Below are positions 25,231 to 34,248 of a stretch of DNA of 64,000 bases, piece by piece. Below the pieces are notes generated by a model. That model worked only from the letters and a program-made list of their open reading frames with translations, did no database searches and was not told where the DNA came from. This DNA is from Streptomyces formicae (GTDB lineage Bacteria; Actinomycetota; Actinomycetes; Streptomycetales; Streptomycetaceae), in NCBI RefSeq assembly GCF_022647665.1, contig NZ_CP071872.1, forward strand, positions 1,860,001-1,924,000, given 5' to 3'. Both the position numbers and the translations under genes were made by a program. Each line of letters opens with the position of its first letter. The stretch's first letter is position 1.

Positions 25231-26646
25231 ATGGCCCCAGCAGCCATGACCTTTGCCTCATCGCTCTCCGACGCCCAGCCCGTCCCCTTCTGGCTGGAAG
25301 ACCCCGGCAAGCCTGCCGCCCTGCCCGCCCTCACCGGCGACGAGAGGACCGACCTCCTCGTCGTCGGCGGCGGCTACAGCGGACTGTGGACCGCGCTCCT
25401 CGCCAAGGAGCGCGACCCCCAGCGGGATGTCGTCCTGATCGAGGGCCGCGAGGTGGGCTGGGCCGCCTCGGGCCGCAACGGTGGCTTCTGCGCCGCTTCC
25501 CTCACCCATGGTCTCGGCAACGGGCTCGCCCGCTGGCCGGACGAGATGCCGAAGCTGGAGGAGCTCGGCGCGCGCAACCTCGACGCCATCGAGGCCGCCG
25601 TCGCCGCGTACGGCATCGACTGCGACTTCGAGCGCTCCGGCGAGATCGACGTCGCCACCGAGCCGTACCAGCTCGACGAGCTCCGCGAGGTCCACGAGGA
25701 GGCGGAGCGCCTCGGCTTCGCCGACGGTCTGGAGCTGCTCGACCGGGACGCCGTGCGGGCCGAGGTGGACTCGCCCGCCTTCGTCGGCGGGCTGTGGGAC
25801 CGCAGGGGCGTCGCCATGCTCCACCCCGCGAAGCTCGCCTGGGGGCTGAAGAGGGCGTGCCTCGGCCTCGGCGTACGGATCTATGAGAACACCCGCGCCC
25901 TCGACCTCGCCCCCTCCGGCGCCGGGATGGCCGTCCGCACCTCGTACGGCCGGGTCTTCGCCCGGCGCGTCGCCCTCGGGACGAACGTCTTCCCGTCGCT
26001 GGTCAAGCGGGTCCGCTCGTACACGGTCCCGGTGTACGACTACGCGCTGATGACCGAGCCGCTGACGGCGGAGCAGCGGGCGGCCATCGGCTGGCGGCGC
26101 CGCCAGGGACTCGGCGACAGCGCCAACCAGTTCCACTACTTCCGCATCACCGCCGACCACCGCATCCTGTGGGGCGGCTACGACGCGATCTACCCCTTCG
26201 GGGGCCGGGTCAGCGCCGAGCTGGACCACCGGCCGGAGACGTATCTCAAACTGGCGGGCCAGTTCTTCGACTTCTTCCCGCAGTTGGAGGGGCTGCGCTT
26301 CAGCCACGCCTGGGGCGGGGCGATCGACACCTGCTCGCGCTTCTCCGCCTTCTTCGGCACGGCGCACGGCGGGAAGGTCGCCTACGCCGCCGGATACACC
26401 GGACTCGGCGTCGGGGCCACCCGCTTCGGTGCGGACGTGATGCTCGATCTGCTCGCGGGCGAGCGCACCGAGCGCACGGAGCTGGAGATGGTGCGCAGGA
26501 AGCCGATGCCGTTCCCGCCCGAGCCGGTCGCCTGGGCCGGGATCGGCATCACCAAGTGGTCGCTGGCCCGCGCGGACGCCAACGGCGGTCGCCGCAATCT
26601 GTGGCTGAGGGTGATGGACCGCCTCGGGCTCGGCTTCGACAGCTGA
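25231..26646 (+). CDS. FAD-dependent amine oxidoreductase (PuuB/DAO-like)
   Basis: A 471-residue flavoprotein with the ADP-binding motif LLVVGGGYSGLW (about 35-46), followed by GWAASGRNGGFC and a C-terminal AYAAGYTGLGVGATRFG. It belongs to the DAO/glycine-oxidase group that includes gamma-glutamylputrescine oxidase PuuB. It would oxidise a (gamma-glutamyl-)polyamine to an aldehyde, ammonia and peroxide. AAGGAG lies eight bases upstream of the ATG. It follows potC directly, so its substrate is probably imported by that transporter. Confidence 0.87.
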   Translation: MAPAAMTFASSLSDAQPVPFWLEDPGKPAALPALTGDERTDLLVVGGGYSGLWTALLAKERDPQRDVVLIEGREVGWAASGRNGGFCAASLTHGLGNGLARWPDEMPKLEELGARNLDAIEAAVAAYGIDCDFERSGEIDVATEPYQLDELREVHEEAERLGFADGLELLDRDAVRAEVDSPAFVGGLWDRRGVAMLHPAKLAWGLKRACLGLGVRIYENTRALDLAPSGAGMAVRTSYGRVFARRVALGTNVFPSLVKRVRSYTVPVYDYALMTEPLTAEQRAAIGWRRRQGLGDSANQFHYFRITADHRILWGGYDAIYPFGGRVSAELDHRPETYLKLAGQFFDFFPQLEGLRFSHAWGGAIDTCSRFSAFFGTAHGGKVAYAAGYTGLGVGATRFGADVMLDLLAGERTERTELEMVRRKPMPFPPEPVAWAGIGITKWSLARADANGGRRNLWLRVMDRLGLGFDS

Positions 26647-26765
26647 CGGGCTCACATCGTTTCAACTCGTCGCCGGAACCCGCGTCATAGCCGGCGCCCG
26701 CCCCGCTCTCCCCGTGTGAACGCGTAGTCCGGATACACGTCGCACGGAGACGGAGGCTGTGGGCC

Positions 26766-27260
26766 ATGACCGGTTCGGGGGCCAGGACCGCGGTGGAGTG
26801 GCTGGTGTCGGCGGCGCCCGACCCCGACGCCTGCCGCCGGGAGTGGGAGGGCAACCGCCTGGGGACCGCCCTGCTCCCGGCGGGCAGGCGCTGGGACGTG
26901 CTGATCCTGCCGGGGGAACTCGGCTGTCCCACGTTCGACGTACTGACCCGGCTCGTCGGCCGGCCGGGTCCGGTCCTCGCGGACCTCGGCGATGAGCGCT
27001 TGGGCTTCTTCGTGCCGCCGGGCACGTCGCAGCGCTGGGTCGGTACGGGCGTGCGCACCGCGGGCCGGGGCACCTGGATCGTCGTCCCTTATCCCGGACG
27101 GACCGCGGGCGGCGTGCGCTGGCTGATACCGCCGGACGGCTCGGGGACGCTCACCGATCCGTCGCTGCTGGAGCTGTCGATGCACGAGGCGGCGGCCGCG
27201 ATCGCCGGGGGCGGTGAGGGGCGAGACCGGGGTGCGCCGCCACAGGTCTTGACAACCTGA
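26766..27260 (+). CDS. Hypothetical protein
   Basis: A 164-residue protein with no recognised catalytic motif. It contains WDVLILPGELG and VGTGVRTAGRGTWIVVPYPG segments resembling the small Streptomyces proteins related to the N-terminal part of bifunctional primase/polymerases (prim-pol), but without their acidic catalytic residues. GGAGG lies nine bases upstream of the ATG. Its 3' end abuts the chitinase operator; the DasR-type site begins at its stop codon. Confidence 0.6.
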   Translation: MTGSGARTAVEWLVSAAPDPDACRREWEGNRLGTALLPAGRRWDVLILPGELGCPTFDVLTRLVGRPGPVLADLGDERLGFFVPPGTSQRWVGTGVRTAGRGTWIVVPYPGRTAGGVRWLIPPDGSGTLTDPSLLELSMHEAAAAIAGGGEGRDRGAPPQVLTT

Positions 27261-27277
27261 TTGGTCTGGACCATGTT
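27249..27277 (+). promoter_or_regulatory. Chitinase promoter (TTGACA -35)
   Basis: TTGACA at 27249-27254 is a perfect -35 hexamer. With a 17-base spacer the -10 would be CATGTT (27272-27277), a weak match. The spacer and -10 are covered by the DasR-type operator, a layout suited to repression. Confidence 0.55.
27260..27275. promoter_or_regulatory. DasR-type operator (dre)
   Basis: ATTGGTCTGGACCATG is close to the known dre consensus of about ACTGGTCTAGACCACT. The dyad TGGTC-TG-GACCA is perfect in its arms. DasR is the GntR-family repressor released by glucosamine-6-phosphate and controls chitinase and N-acetylglucosamine genes in Streptomyces. The site lies 45 bases upstream of the chitinase start, over the promoter. 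Confidence 0.8.
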
Positions 27278-27319
27278 GTGGCGCGCTCCACCTCGAATCC
27301 CTCACCCCCGGAGGCAGTT

Positions 27320-29119
27320 GTGGACCGCACCAGACCTCTCGCCGTCGTCGTGGCGGCCCTCCTCGCCGCGAGCGGACTCGTCGCAACCGCGCACACAGCC
27401 CAGGCCGCCGACGCCGAACTCGCGCGCAACGGCGGCTTCGAGTCCGGGCTGGACGGCTGGAGCTGTACGGCCGGCAGCGGCGCCGCCGTCTCCTCGCCCG
27501 TGCGCAGCGGCACCAAGGCGCTCCAGGCCACCCCGGCCGGCAGCGACAACGCCAAGTGCTCCCAGACGATCTCCGTCCAGCCCGACTCCGCGTACACGCT
27601 CAGCGGCTGGGTGCGCGGCAGCTACGTCTACCTCGGCGCCACCGGCACCGGCACGACCGACGTCTCGACCTGGACCCAGTCCGCGCCCGACTGGCAGAAG
27701 CTCACGACGACGTTCCGGACCGGCGCCTCGACGACCTCGGTCACCATCCACACCCACGGCTGGTACGGCACCGGCGCCTACCAGGCCGACGACCTCTCCC
27801 TCTTCGGCCCGGGAGGCGCCCAGGTCGAGATACCGGCCGCGCCCGGCGGGCTGGCCGCGGGCACCCCGACCTCCTCCACCGTGCCGCTCTCCTGGTCGTC
27901 CGTCTCCGGAGCGACCGGCTACAACGTCTACCGGAACGGCACCAAGGTGCTCTCGGCCACCGGCACTTCGGCCACCGCGACCGGACTGGCCGCGGCCACC
28001 TCGTACAGCTTCCAGGTCACGGCCACCAACAGCGCGGGGGAGTCGCCCAAGTCCGCGGCCGTGACGGCGACGACGACCTCGGGCGGCGGCCCCGGGCCCG
28101 GCCTGCCCTCCCACGCCCTCGTCGGCTATCTGCACGCCAGCTTCGCCAACGGCTCCGGCTACACCCGCATGGCGGACGTCCCCGACTCCTGGGACGTCAT
28201 CAACCTCGCCTTCGGCGAACCGACGTCGGTGACCTCCGGCGACATCCGCTTCAGCCTCTGCCCGGCGAGCCAGTGCCCGGGCGTCGAGTCCGCCGCCGAG
28301 TTCAAGGCCGCCATCGCCGCCAAGCAGGCCGCGGGCAAGAAGGTGCTGATCTCCATCGGCGGCCAGAACGGCCAGGTGCAGCTGGCCACCACCGCCGCCC
28401 GCGACACCTTCGTCTCCTCCGTCTCGAGGATCATCGACGAGTACGGCCTCGACGGCCTCGACATCGACTTCGAAGGCCACTCCCTGTCACTGAACACCGG
28501 CGACACGGACTTCCGCAGCCCGACCAGCCCGGTGATCGTCAACCTGATCTCCGCACTGAAGACGCTCAAGGCCAAGTACGGCTCCGACTTCGTGCTCACC
28601 ATGGCCCCGGAGACCTTCTTCGTCCAGCTCGGGTACCAGTTCTACGGCTCCGGTCCGTTCGGCGGCCAGGACCCGCGCGCCGGTGCGTACCTCCCGGTCA
28701 TCCACGCCCTGCGCGACGACCTCACCCTGCTGCACGTCCAGCACTACAACTCGGGCCCGATCATGGGGCTCGACAACCAGTACCACTCCATGGGGAGCGC
28801 CGGCTTCCACATCGCCATGACCGACATGCTGCTCACCGGCTTCCCGGTCGCGGGCAACACCGACCGGTTCTTCCCGGCCCTGCGCCCCGACCAGGTCGCG
28901 ATCGGTCTGCCCGCCACGACCACCGCGGGCAACGGCCACACCCCGCCGGCCGAGGTCGTCAAGGCGCTGGACTGCCTGACGAAGCACACCAACTGCGGCT
29001 CGTACCAGACCCACGGCACCTGGCCCGCGCTGCGCGGGCTGATGACCTGGTCGATCAACTGGGACCGGTTCGGCGGCTGGGAGTTCCAGCGGAACTTCGA
29101 CGCCTACGGCTGGAGCTGA
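27320..29119 (+). CDS. Secreted GH18 chitinase with CBM and FnIII domains
   Basis: A 599-residue secreted endo-acting chitinase that cleaves beta-1,4-GlcNAc links. A signal peptide (residues 1-30, ending AQAA) is followed by a beta-rich carbohydrate-binding module (about 31-165), a fibronectin type III domain (about 175-258), a GGGPGPG linker and the GH18 barrel (about 268-599). The catalytic motif DGLDIDFE is at 378-385, with Glu385 as acid. The GTG start is set by GGAGG at 27310-27314, five bases upstream. Regulation is probably by DasR. Its last 65 bases overlap the convergent PAP2 gene. Confidence 0.94.
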   Translation: MDRTRPLAVVVAALLAASGLVATAHTAQAADAELARNGGFESGLDGWSCTAGSGAAVSSPVRSGTKALQATPAGSDNAKCSQTISVQPDSAYTLSGWVRGSYVYLGATGTGTTDVSTWTQSAPDWQKLTTTFRTGASTTSVTIHTHGWYGTGAYQADDLSLFGPGGAQVEIPAAPGGLAAGTPTSSTVPLSWSSVSGATGYNVYRNGTKVLSATGTSATATGLAAATSYSFQVTATNSAGESPKSAAVTATTTSGGGPGPGLPSHALVGYLHASFANGSGYTRMADVPDSWDVINLAFGEPTSVTSGDIRFSLCPASQCPGVESAAEFKAAIAAKQAAGKKVLISIGGQNGQVQLATTAARDTFVSSVSRIIDEYGLDGLDIDFEGHSLSLNTGDTDFRSPTSPVIVNLISALKTLKAKYGSDFVLTMAPETFFVQLGYQFYGSGPFGGQDPRAGAYLPVIHALRDDLTLLHVQHYNSGPIMGLDNQYHSMGSAGFHIAMTDMLLTGFPVAGNTDRFFPALRPDQVAIGLPATTTAGNGHTPPAEVVKALDCLTKHTNCGSYQTHGTWPALRGLMTWSINWDRFGGWEFQRNFDAYGWS

Positions 29120-29879
29120 CGAGCAGCGAGCCCGCCAGCAGCAGCGCCCCGCACAGGAACCAGCTCCCGAGCACGTCCAGCGGCCAGTGGTAGCCGCGCA
29201 GCACGAGGCCGATGCCCGTCGCCGCCGTCAGCAGGGCGGCGACGGGCATCAGCCGTCTGCTCACCAGCAGCGCCGCGCAGAAGTACGCCACCATCGCGGT
29301 GGCCGCGTGCCCGGACGGGTAGTAGCCGGTCTCCGCGGTGAGCGGCCCCGCCCGGCCGGTCAGCGCCTTCAGCGGGGCGACCAGGGCCGGGACGAGCGCC
29401 ATGGCGAGGACGGCGGCCAGCGCCTGGGTGCGCCGGCGGCGGTGGAGGGCGTACGCGGCCGCGGCGGCGAGCACCGGCAGGGCCACCTGCATGTTGCCGA
29501 GGTCGGCGAGGAGTTCGGTGAGGGCGGCGGGGCCGTCGCCGACGACGGCGCGGTCGAGGCGTTCGTCGAGCGCGCGCAGCGGACCGCGGGCGGCCACCTG
29601 CCAGGTGATCAGCGTGAGGAAGAGGGTGCAGAGCACCAGGGGGAGAAGCCTCGGGGAGAGAGCCGGCCGCCCCGGAACAGGGGGGGTGGTTCCGAGGCGG
29701 CCGCCAGGATCGGTGTGCCGCGCGCCCCGGGGGGTGTGGGGCGGGCGGCCATCCGATCGGTGAGGAGTTCCGGAGCCGGAAGCCCCGGTGGTGTGCGCGA
29801 GGGCACAGCCAGGTCGGGGCTGGGGAGGCTCCGCCCTGGATTCGCCCGCAGTCCCCTGCGGACGGGGTGTTTCTCTCAT
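29055..29879 (-). CDS. PAP2-superfamily membrane phosphatase
   Basis: A membrane protein of about 274 residues with the three acid-phosphatase motifs: KALTGRAGP, PSGHA and RGYHWPLDVLGS (with the catalytic His). It would dephosphorylate a lipid phosphate such as phosphatidate or undecaprenyl diphosphate. The roughly 80 residues before the first membrane segment (LLPLVLCTLFLTLITW) are proline-rich, so the true start is unsure. ATG 29879 is used, ATG 29930 is possible, and a shorter form cannot be excluded. The 3' end runs antisense into the chitinase gene for 65 bases. Confidence 0.8.
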   Translation of the reverse strand: MRETPRPQGTAGESRAEPPQPRPGCALAHTTGASGSGTPHRSDGRPPHTPRGARHTDPGGRLGTTPPVPGRPALSPRLLPLVLCTLFLTLITWQVAARGPLRALDERLDRAVVGDGPAALTELLADLGNMQVALPVLAAAAAYALHRRRRTQALAAVLAMALVPALVAPLKALTGRAGPLTAETGYYPSGHAATAMVAYFCAALLVSRRLMPVAALLTAATGIGLVLRGYHWPLDVLGSWFLCGALLLAGSLLVSSSRRRRSSAGTPSRRTGPS

Positions 29880-30003
29880 CTGCGGAAACCGTACGGCAGC
29901 AGGAGGGGGGACCGACAGCCGGAATGCCATCCCGCCATTGGCCCCCCACACGTTCTTCACAGAGAGCGCGCGATTACTCGGGGTCACCCCCGGGAACCGG
30001 GGC

Positions 30004-31338
30004 TCAGACGCCCGCGAACGCCGACTCGATGATGTCCAGGCCCTCGTTCAGCAGGTCCTCGCCGATGACGAGAGGCGGTAGGAAGCGGAGCACGTTGCCG
30101 TACGTTCCGCAGGTCAGGACGAGCAGACCCTCGGCGTGGCAGGCCTTCGCCAGCGCGCCCGCGGCCTCCGGGTTCGGCTCCTTGGTGGCGCGGTCCTTGA
30201 CCAGCTCGATGGCGATCATGGCGCCGCGGCCGCGGATGTCGCCGATGATGTCGTACTTCTCCGCCATCGCCGCCAGCCGGCCCTTCATGACCTGCTCGAT
30301 GTGCTTGGCCTTGCCGTTGAGGTCCTGCTCGCGCATGGTCTCGATGGCGCCGAGCGCACCGGCGCAGGCGACCGGGTTGCCGCCGTAGGTGCCGCCCAGG
30401 CCGCCCCCGTGCGGGGCGTCCATGATCTCGGCGCGGCCGGTGACGGCGGCGAGCGGCAGACCGCCCGCGATGCCCTTGGCGGTGGTGATCAGGTCCGGGA
30501 CGATGCCCTCGTCCTCGCAGGCGAACCACTGGCCGGTGCGGCAGAAGCCGGACTGGATCTCGTCCGCGACGAAGACGATGCCGTTGTCGTTGGCGAACTT
30601 CACGAGCGCCGGGAGGAAGCCCTTGGCCGGCTCGATGAAGCCGCCCTCGCCGAGGACCGGCTCGATGATGATCGCGGCGACGTTCTCCGCGCCGATCTGC
30701 TTGGTGATCTGGTCGATGGCCTGGGCGGCGGCCTCGGGACCGCAGTTCTCCGGACCGGTCGGCCAGCGGTAGCCGTAGGCGACCGGCACGCGGTAGACCT
30801 CGGGGGCGAACGGGCCGAAGCCGTGCTTGTACGGCATGTTCTTGGCGGTCAGCGCCATCGTCAGGTTCGTACGGCCGTGATAGCCGTGGTCGAAGACGAC
30901 GACGGCCTGGCGCTTGGTGTACGAGCGGGCGATCTTGACGGCGTTCTCGACGGCCTCGGCGCCCGAGTTGAACAGGGCCGACTTCTTGGCGTGGTCGCCC
31001 GGGGTCAGTTCGGCGAGCTGCTCGCAGACCTCCACGTAGCCCTCGTACGGCGTGACCATGAAACAGGTGTGGGTGAAGTCCTGCAGCTGGGCGGAGGCGC
31101 GGCGCACGACGGCCTCGGCGGATGCGCCGACCGAGGTCACGGCGATGCCGGAGCCGAAGTCGATGAGGCGGTTGCCGTCGACGTCCTCGACGATGCCGCC
31201 GCCGGCGCGGGCGGTGAACACCGGAAGGACGGAGCCCACGCCGCCCGCGACCGCGGAAAGACGGCGGGCCTGCAGCTCCTGCGACTTGGGGCCGGGGATG
31301 GCGGTGACGACGCGGCGCTCCTGCGGGATTGCGGTCAT
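30004..31338 (-). CDS. gabT: 4-aminobutyrate aminotransferase
   Basis: A 444-residue PLP enzyme converting GABA plus 2-oxoglutarate to succinate semialdehyde plus glutamate. Typical motifs are NSGAEAVENAVKIAR (phosphate loop), VFDHGYHGRTN, FVADEIQSGFCRTG and LITTAKGIAGGLPLAA with the PLP lysine. AGGAG precedes the ATG by five bases. The partner succinate-semialdehyde dehydrogenase is probably the aldehyde dehydrogenase at 37107, near a PucR regulator. It ends the polyamine route inferred for this island. Confidence 0.93.
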   Translation of the reverse strand: MTAIPQERRVVTAIPGPKSQELQARRLSAVAGGVGSVLPVFTARAGGGIVEDVDGNRLIDFGSGIAVTSVGASAEAVVRRASAQLQDFTHTCFMVTPYEGYVEVCEQLAELTPGDHAKKSALFNSGAEAVENAVKIARSYTKRQAVVVFDHGYHGRTNLTMALTAKNMPYKHGFGPFAPEVYRVPVAYGYRWPTGPENCGPEAAAQAIDQITKQIGAENVAAIIIEPVLGEGGFIEPAKGFLPALVKFANDNGIVFVADEIQSGFCRTGQWFACEDEGIVPDLITTAKGIAGGLPLAAVTGRAEIMDAPHGGGLGGTYGGNPVACAGALGAIETMREQDLNGKAKHIEQVMKGRLAAMAEKYDIIGDIRGRGAMIAIELVKDRATKEPNPEAAGALAKACHAEGLLVLTCGTYGNVLRFLPPLVIGEDLLNEGLDIIESAFAGV

Positions 31339-31664
31339 GAGGGCTCCTGGGGTGTCTTTCGGACTTTCGGACGCACTTGTGCTTTCTTCGCAGGCTAGGT
31401 CCGCCCCAGGGGGTCCGGCATGCTCCGTTCGGGAGTGGTGGGGGCGTGTCGTTGTCCGCGGCGGACATAGAGCGGGCGGTGGTGTGCGGGCTCCCCGTCC
31501 CGCACGTCCCCGACCCCTGTGCCGCCGCCCGGCGTTCCCCACCGGTCCCCGGCGGCTCGCCGGTGGCGTACTCGCGTGGCGGGATCGGTGAACTCCCCGT
31601 CCGGGCCCACTAGATTGACGGTTGCACAGAGGCGCGGTCCTGGCTGGTCAGGGGGCAGGGGTTG
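31339..31664. other. Divergent promoter region, no gene
   Basis: This 326-base region lies between gabT (minus) and the FtsK/TraG-like gene (plus). It must contain the promoters of both. A short dyad TGTCCG-CGG-CGGACA is at 31453-31467. Direct repeats GGACTTTCGGAC lie just upstream of gabT (about 31358-31371). One 78-codon frame spans part of it but has no ribosome binding site. Confidence 0.5.
31453..31467. promoter_or_regulatory. Short dyad, candidate operator
   Basis: TGTCCG and CGGACA are inverted six-base arms around CGG, about 115 bases upstream of gabT. It could be a site for the nearby PucR-family regulator, but nothing in the sequence proves this. Confidence 0.25.
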
Positions 31665-34076
31665 ATGGACACCGAAGGCACGTACGACGCACGCGGCAGC
31701 CGCGCGGGCGGCGCCGGCGGCACGGGCAGTGCGAGCGGCACGGGCAGTGCCCGTCCCGTCCCGCGCCCGGCCGGGCCCCCGCCGCGCGGGCTGCCGCCGA
31801 TGCCGATGGACCCTCCCGCCGTCCGGCCGCCGCTCTCCGAATGGCTGAGGACGCCGCGGCCGGAGGCCGAGCCCGGTCTGTGGCGATACGGTCACGTGCC
31901 GCGGCCGTCCGAGGAGCCGGTGACCACGGAGGCCCGCGCGTTGCTGAGCGGCGCGGTCATCTCGTTCCTTGCATGCGTCCTCGTCTGGTCGCTCTGGACG
32001 AACGGGTACATCCCGTACTGGCGAATCCCGCTGGAGCTGTTCACGCCGCGTGACTGGTGGGACGGCTTCGGCGACGAGCCGGGGCCGCTGGCTGCGGCGA
32101 ACGCTCTGGACATCTACCAGCTGATGATCACCGGAGCGCTCGTGTACGGGTTCGGGCGGCTGGGCAACTGGCGACCGGCGTTCGCGCGCTTCACCGCAGT
32201 CCGCGGGCCCAAGGCCGCCGTGGCTGGCACCGCACTCGGCGGGGCCTTGGTCCTGCTGCTCGTCTGGACGAGGACCGTTCCGGGCGTGGACCTCGTCTTC
32301 CGGTCGGTGCCCCAGTCCTGGCTGAGGGGTGGCGGCGACCGACTCACCGCGGCAGCGGTGAACTACGCCCTCTATTCGCTGGTCGCTCTGGCCGTGCTGT
32401 GGCCGTTCGCGAAGGCCGGGGGGTGGCGTCGCGCGCTGCGCAACAGCGAGGCGGGAGCGACGCCACCCCCGCCTCCCGACGCGCCCCCAGCCGAGGGGGA
32501 GCCCGGGCCGCAGCACGACCCCGCCGACTGGCCCGAGCTGCGGACGGCAGGGCTCGACGAGACGGCCCGTACCCTCGCCGACGCGACGCGGAAGGGCACG
32601 CTCGGTGACGTCGACTACGCCCGGATCCGCCGCGCCTGGCAGGGCGTACGCACCCGGCCCGAACGGCTGCCCGCCTTCACCGACTCCGTCCGGGCCGAGG
32701 GGCCCGCCGCCTGCGCGCACCCCTCCGGCGTGCGGGACCTGCCGGTCCGCACCGCCACCCACGATCTCGCCACCGGACAGGTGAGGATCGGCACCGCCGC
32801 TGACCACCCCCGCAACCCCTACGCACGCCGCACCACCGGCGTCGCCCTCGAACCCGCGCTGCTCGGGACGTCGCTGCTCGCCGTAGGACCGTCCGGCTCC
32901 GGGAAGACCGTGCGGCTCGTGCGGCCGGTCGTCGAGGCGCTGTGCCTCCAGGCGCTCGCGAACCGCGCCGCCGTCGTCGCCGTCACCGCCCGGGGCACGG
33001 CCCTCGCCCCCGACGACGCCTTCGACCTCGTCATCGCCCTCGGCCGGCCCGAGTCGACGCACGACCTCGACCTGTACGGCGGCGCCGACGACCCCGACGA
33101 GGCCGCCCGCGTCCTCGCCGAGGCGCTCGTCGGCGATCTGACCGCCGACAGCCGCCGCGCCGCCACCGCGCTCGCCCAGCTCATCGGGCCGTACCGGAGC
33201 GTCCACGGCCACTTCCCCGCCGTACCGGAGCTCCGCGACCTCGTCGGCGGTGCGCCCGGGGCGCTCGACGGGCTCCGCAGCGCCCTGGAGGCCGCCGGGG
33301 AGGTGTCCCAGCTGCGCGAACTCGACGCGCGGGCACGGCAGTCGGAGCGCGCCGACGACATCGGCGTGCTGCTCGCCGAGCGCATCGCGTTCCTCGACCG
33401 GCCGGCGTTCGCGCCGTTCTTCCGTACGGAGGAGACCGGCCGGCAGTTCTCGCTGCGGGCCGTCGAGCTCCCGCTGCGGGTCCGGGTCGACCTGCCCGAG
33501 CGCGGGCACGCCGAGGCCTCCCGGATCATCGCCCGGCTCGTCCTCGCCCAGTTCACCGAGGCCGTGCTCGCACGCTCCGACCGCTCGCTCTTCGCCTGCC
33601 TGGTCCTCGACGACGCCACGTACACCGTGACGGCCGACTCGGTCAGGGCCGTCCAGCGGCTGCGGTCGGCCAACGCCGGGGTCGTGCTGGCGCTGCGGAC
33701 CCTGGAGGACGTGCCCGAGACGCTGCGGGGGCCGCTGCTGGGCGCGGTCGGGTGCCGGATGGCGTTCGCGGGGCTCGCGCCCTGGGACGGCGGACGGTTC
33801 GCGGAGACCTGGGGCACCGAGTGGGTGCAGACGCGGGACGTCACCAACCGGCAGATCATCTCCGACGAGCCGCTGACCAAGGCGCTGCACTTCATGCGGC
33901 GGCTGGTGACCGGGAAGGCCGCCACCGCGGAGGCCGTGACGGTCCGGGAGGTGGAACGCGAGCGCTGGTCGGCCTCCGAGCTGGCGCACTCCGTGCCCGC
34001 GGGGCACGCGGTGCTGTCGCTCACCTCGGTGCGCGGGGAGCACGCCCCGCCGCTGCTGGTGGATCTGCGTACCTGA
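31665..34076 (+). CDS. Membrane-anchored P-loop ATPase (FtsK/TraG/VirD4-like)
   Basis: An 803-residue protein. A low-complexity Gly/Ser/Pro N-terminus (about 1-75) is followed by four membrane segments (for example AVISFLACVLVWSLW, YQLMITGALVYGFG and LGGALVLLLVWT). An ATPase domain follows, with Walker A GPSGSGKT at residues 408-415 and Walker B CLVLDDAT near 650. The layout resembles coupling proteins that move DNA or protein across membranes. No relaxase, transfer or secretion gene is nearby. ATG 31665 is preferred over the preceding TTG. Substrate unknown. Confidence 0.78.
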   Translation: MDTEGTYDARGSRAGGAGGTGSASGTGSARPVPRPAGPPPRGLPPMPMDPPAVRPPLSEWLRTPRPEAEPGLWRYGHVPRPSEEPVTTEARALLSGAVISFLACVLVWSLWTNGYIPYWRIPLELFTPRDWWDGFGDEPGPLAAANALDIYQLMITGALVYGFGRLGNWRPAFARFTAVRGPKAAVAGTALGGALVLLLVWTRTVPGVDLVFRSVPQSWLRGGGDRLTAAAVNYALYSLVALAVLWPFAKAGGWRRALRNSEAGATPPPPPDAPPAEGEPGPQHDPADWPELRTAGLDETARTLADATRKGTLGDVDYARIRRAWQGVRTRPERLPAFTDSVRAEGPAACAHPSGVRDLPVRTATHDLATGQVRIGTAADHPRNPYARRTTGVALEPALLGTSLLAVGPSGSGKTVRLVRPVVEALCLQALANRAAVVAVTARGTALAPDDAFDLVIALGRPESTHDLDLYGGADDPDEAARVLAEALVGDLTADSRRAATALAQLIGPYRSVHGHFPAVPELRDLVGGAPGALDGLRSALEAAGEVSQLRELDARARQSERADDIGVLLAERIAFLDRPAFAPFFRTEETGRQFSLRAVELPLRVRVDLPERGHAEASRIIARLVLAQFTEAVLARSDRSLFACLVLDDATYTVTADSVRAVQRLRSANAGVVLALRTLEDVPETLRGPLLGAVGCRMAFAGLAPWDGGRFAETWGTEWVQTRDVTNRQIISDEPLTKALHFMRRLVTGKAATAEAVTVREVERERWSASELAHSVPAGHAVLSLTSVRGEHAPPLLVDLRT

Positions 34077-34142
34077 CGCGGGTACTCGTACGGGCTGGCA
34101 GAATCGAGGTACGCCGTTCGTACGGGACGGCGAAAAACTCCT

Positions 34143-34235
34143 CCCGACACATCGACTCCCGACACCGTCGAACCTCCCGACACCGTCGAACCTGCCGAAT
34201 CCGTCGAATTTGCCGAATCCGTCGAATCTGCCGAA
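34143..34235. repeat. 18-bp tandem repeats upstream of pucR-like gene
   Basis: Units run CCCGACACATCGACT (34143-34157), then CCCGACACCGTCGAACCT twice exactly (34158-34175, 34176-34193), then GCCGAATCCGTCGAATYT twice (34194-34211, 34212-34229) and a partial unit. Each holds a TCGA core. The array ends 14 bases before the regulator's ATG and so is transcribed as its leader or overlaps its promoter. Confidence 0.85.
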
Positions 34236-34248
34236 AGCGCGCGGTCCC

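Noticed and set aside
31377-31613. Possible 78-codon gene between gabT and the FtsK/TraG-like gene
   Set aside because: No ribosome binding site, no recognisable domain, and it lies in a region that must hold two promoters.
34143-34235. CRISPR-like repeats
   Set aside because: The units are directly adjacent with no spacers and no cas genes are near; this is a simple tandem array.
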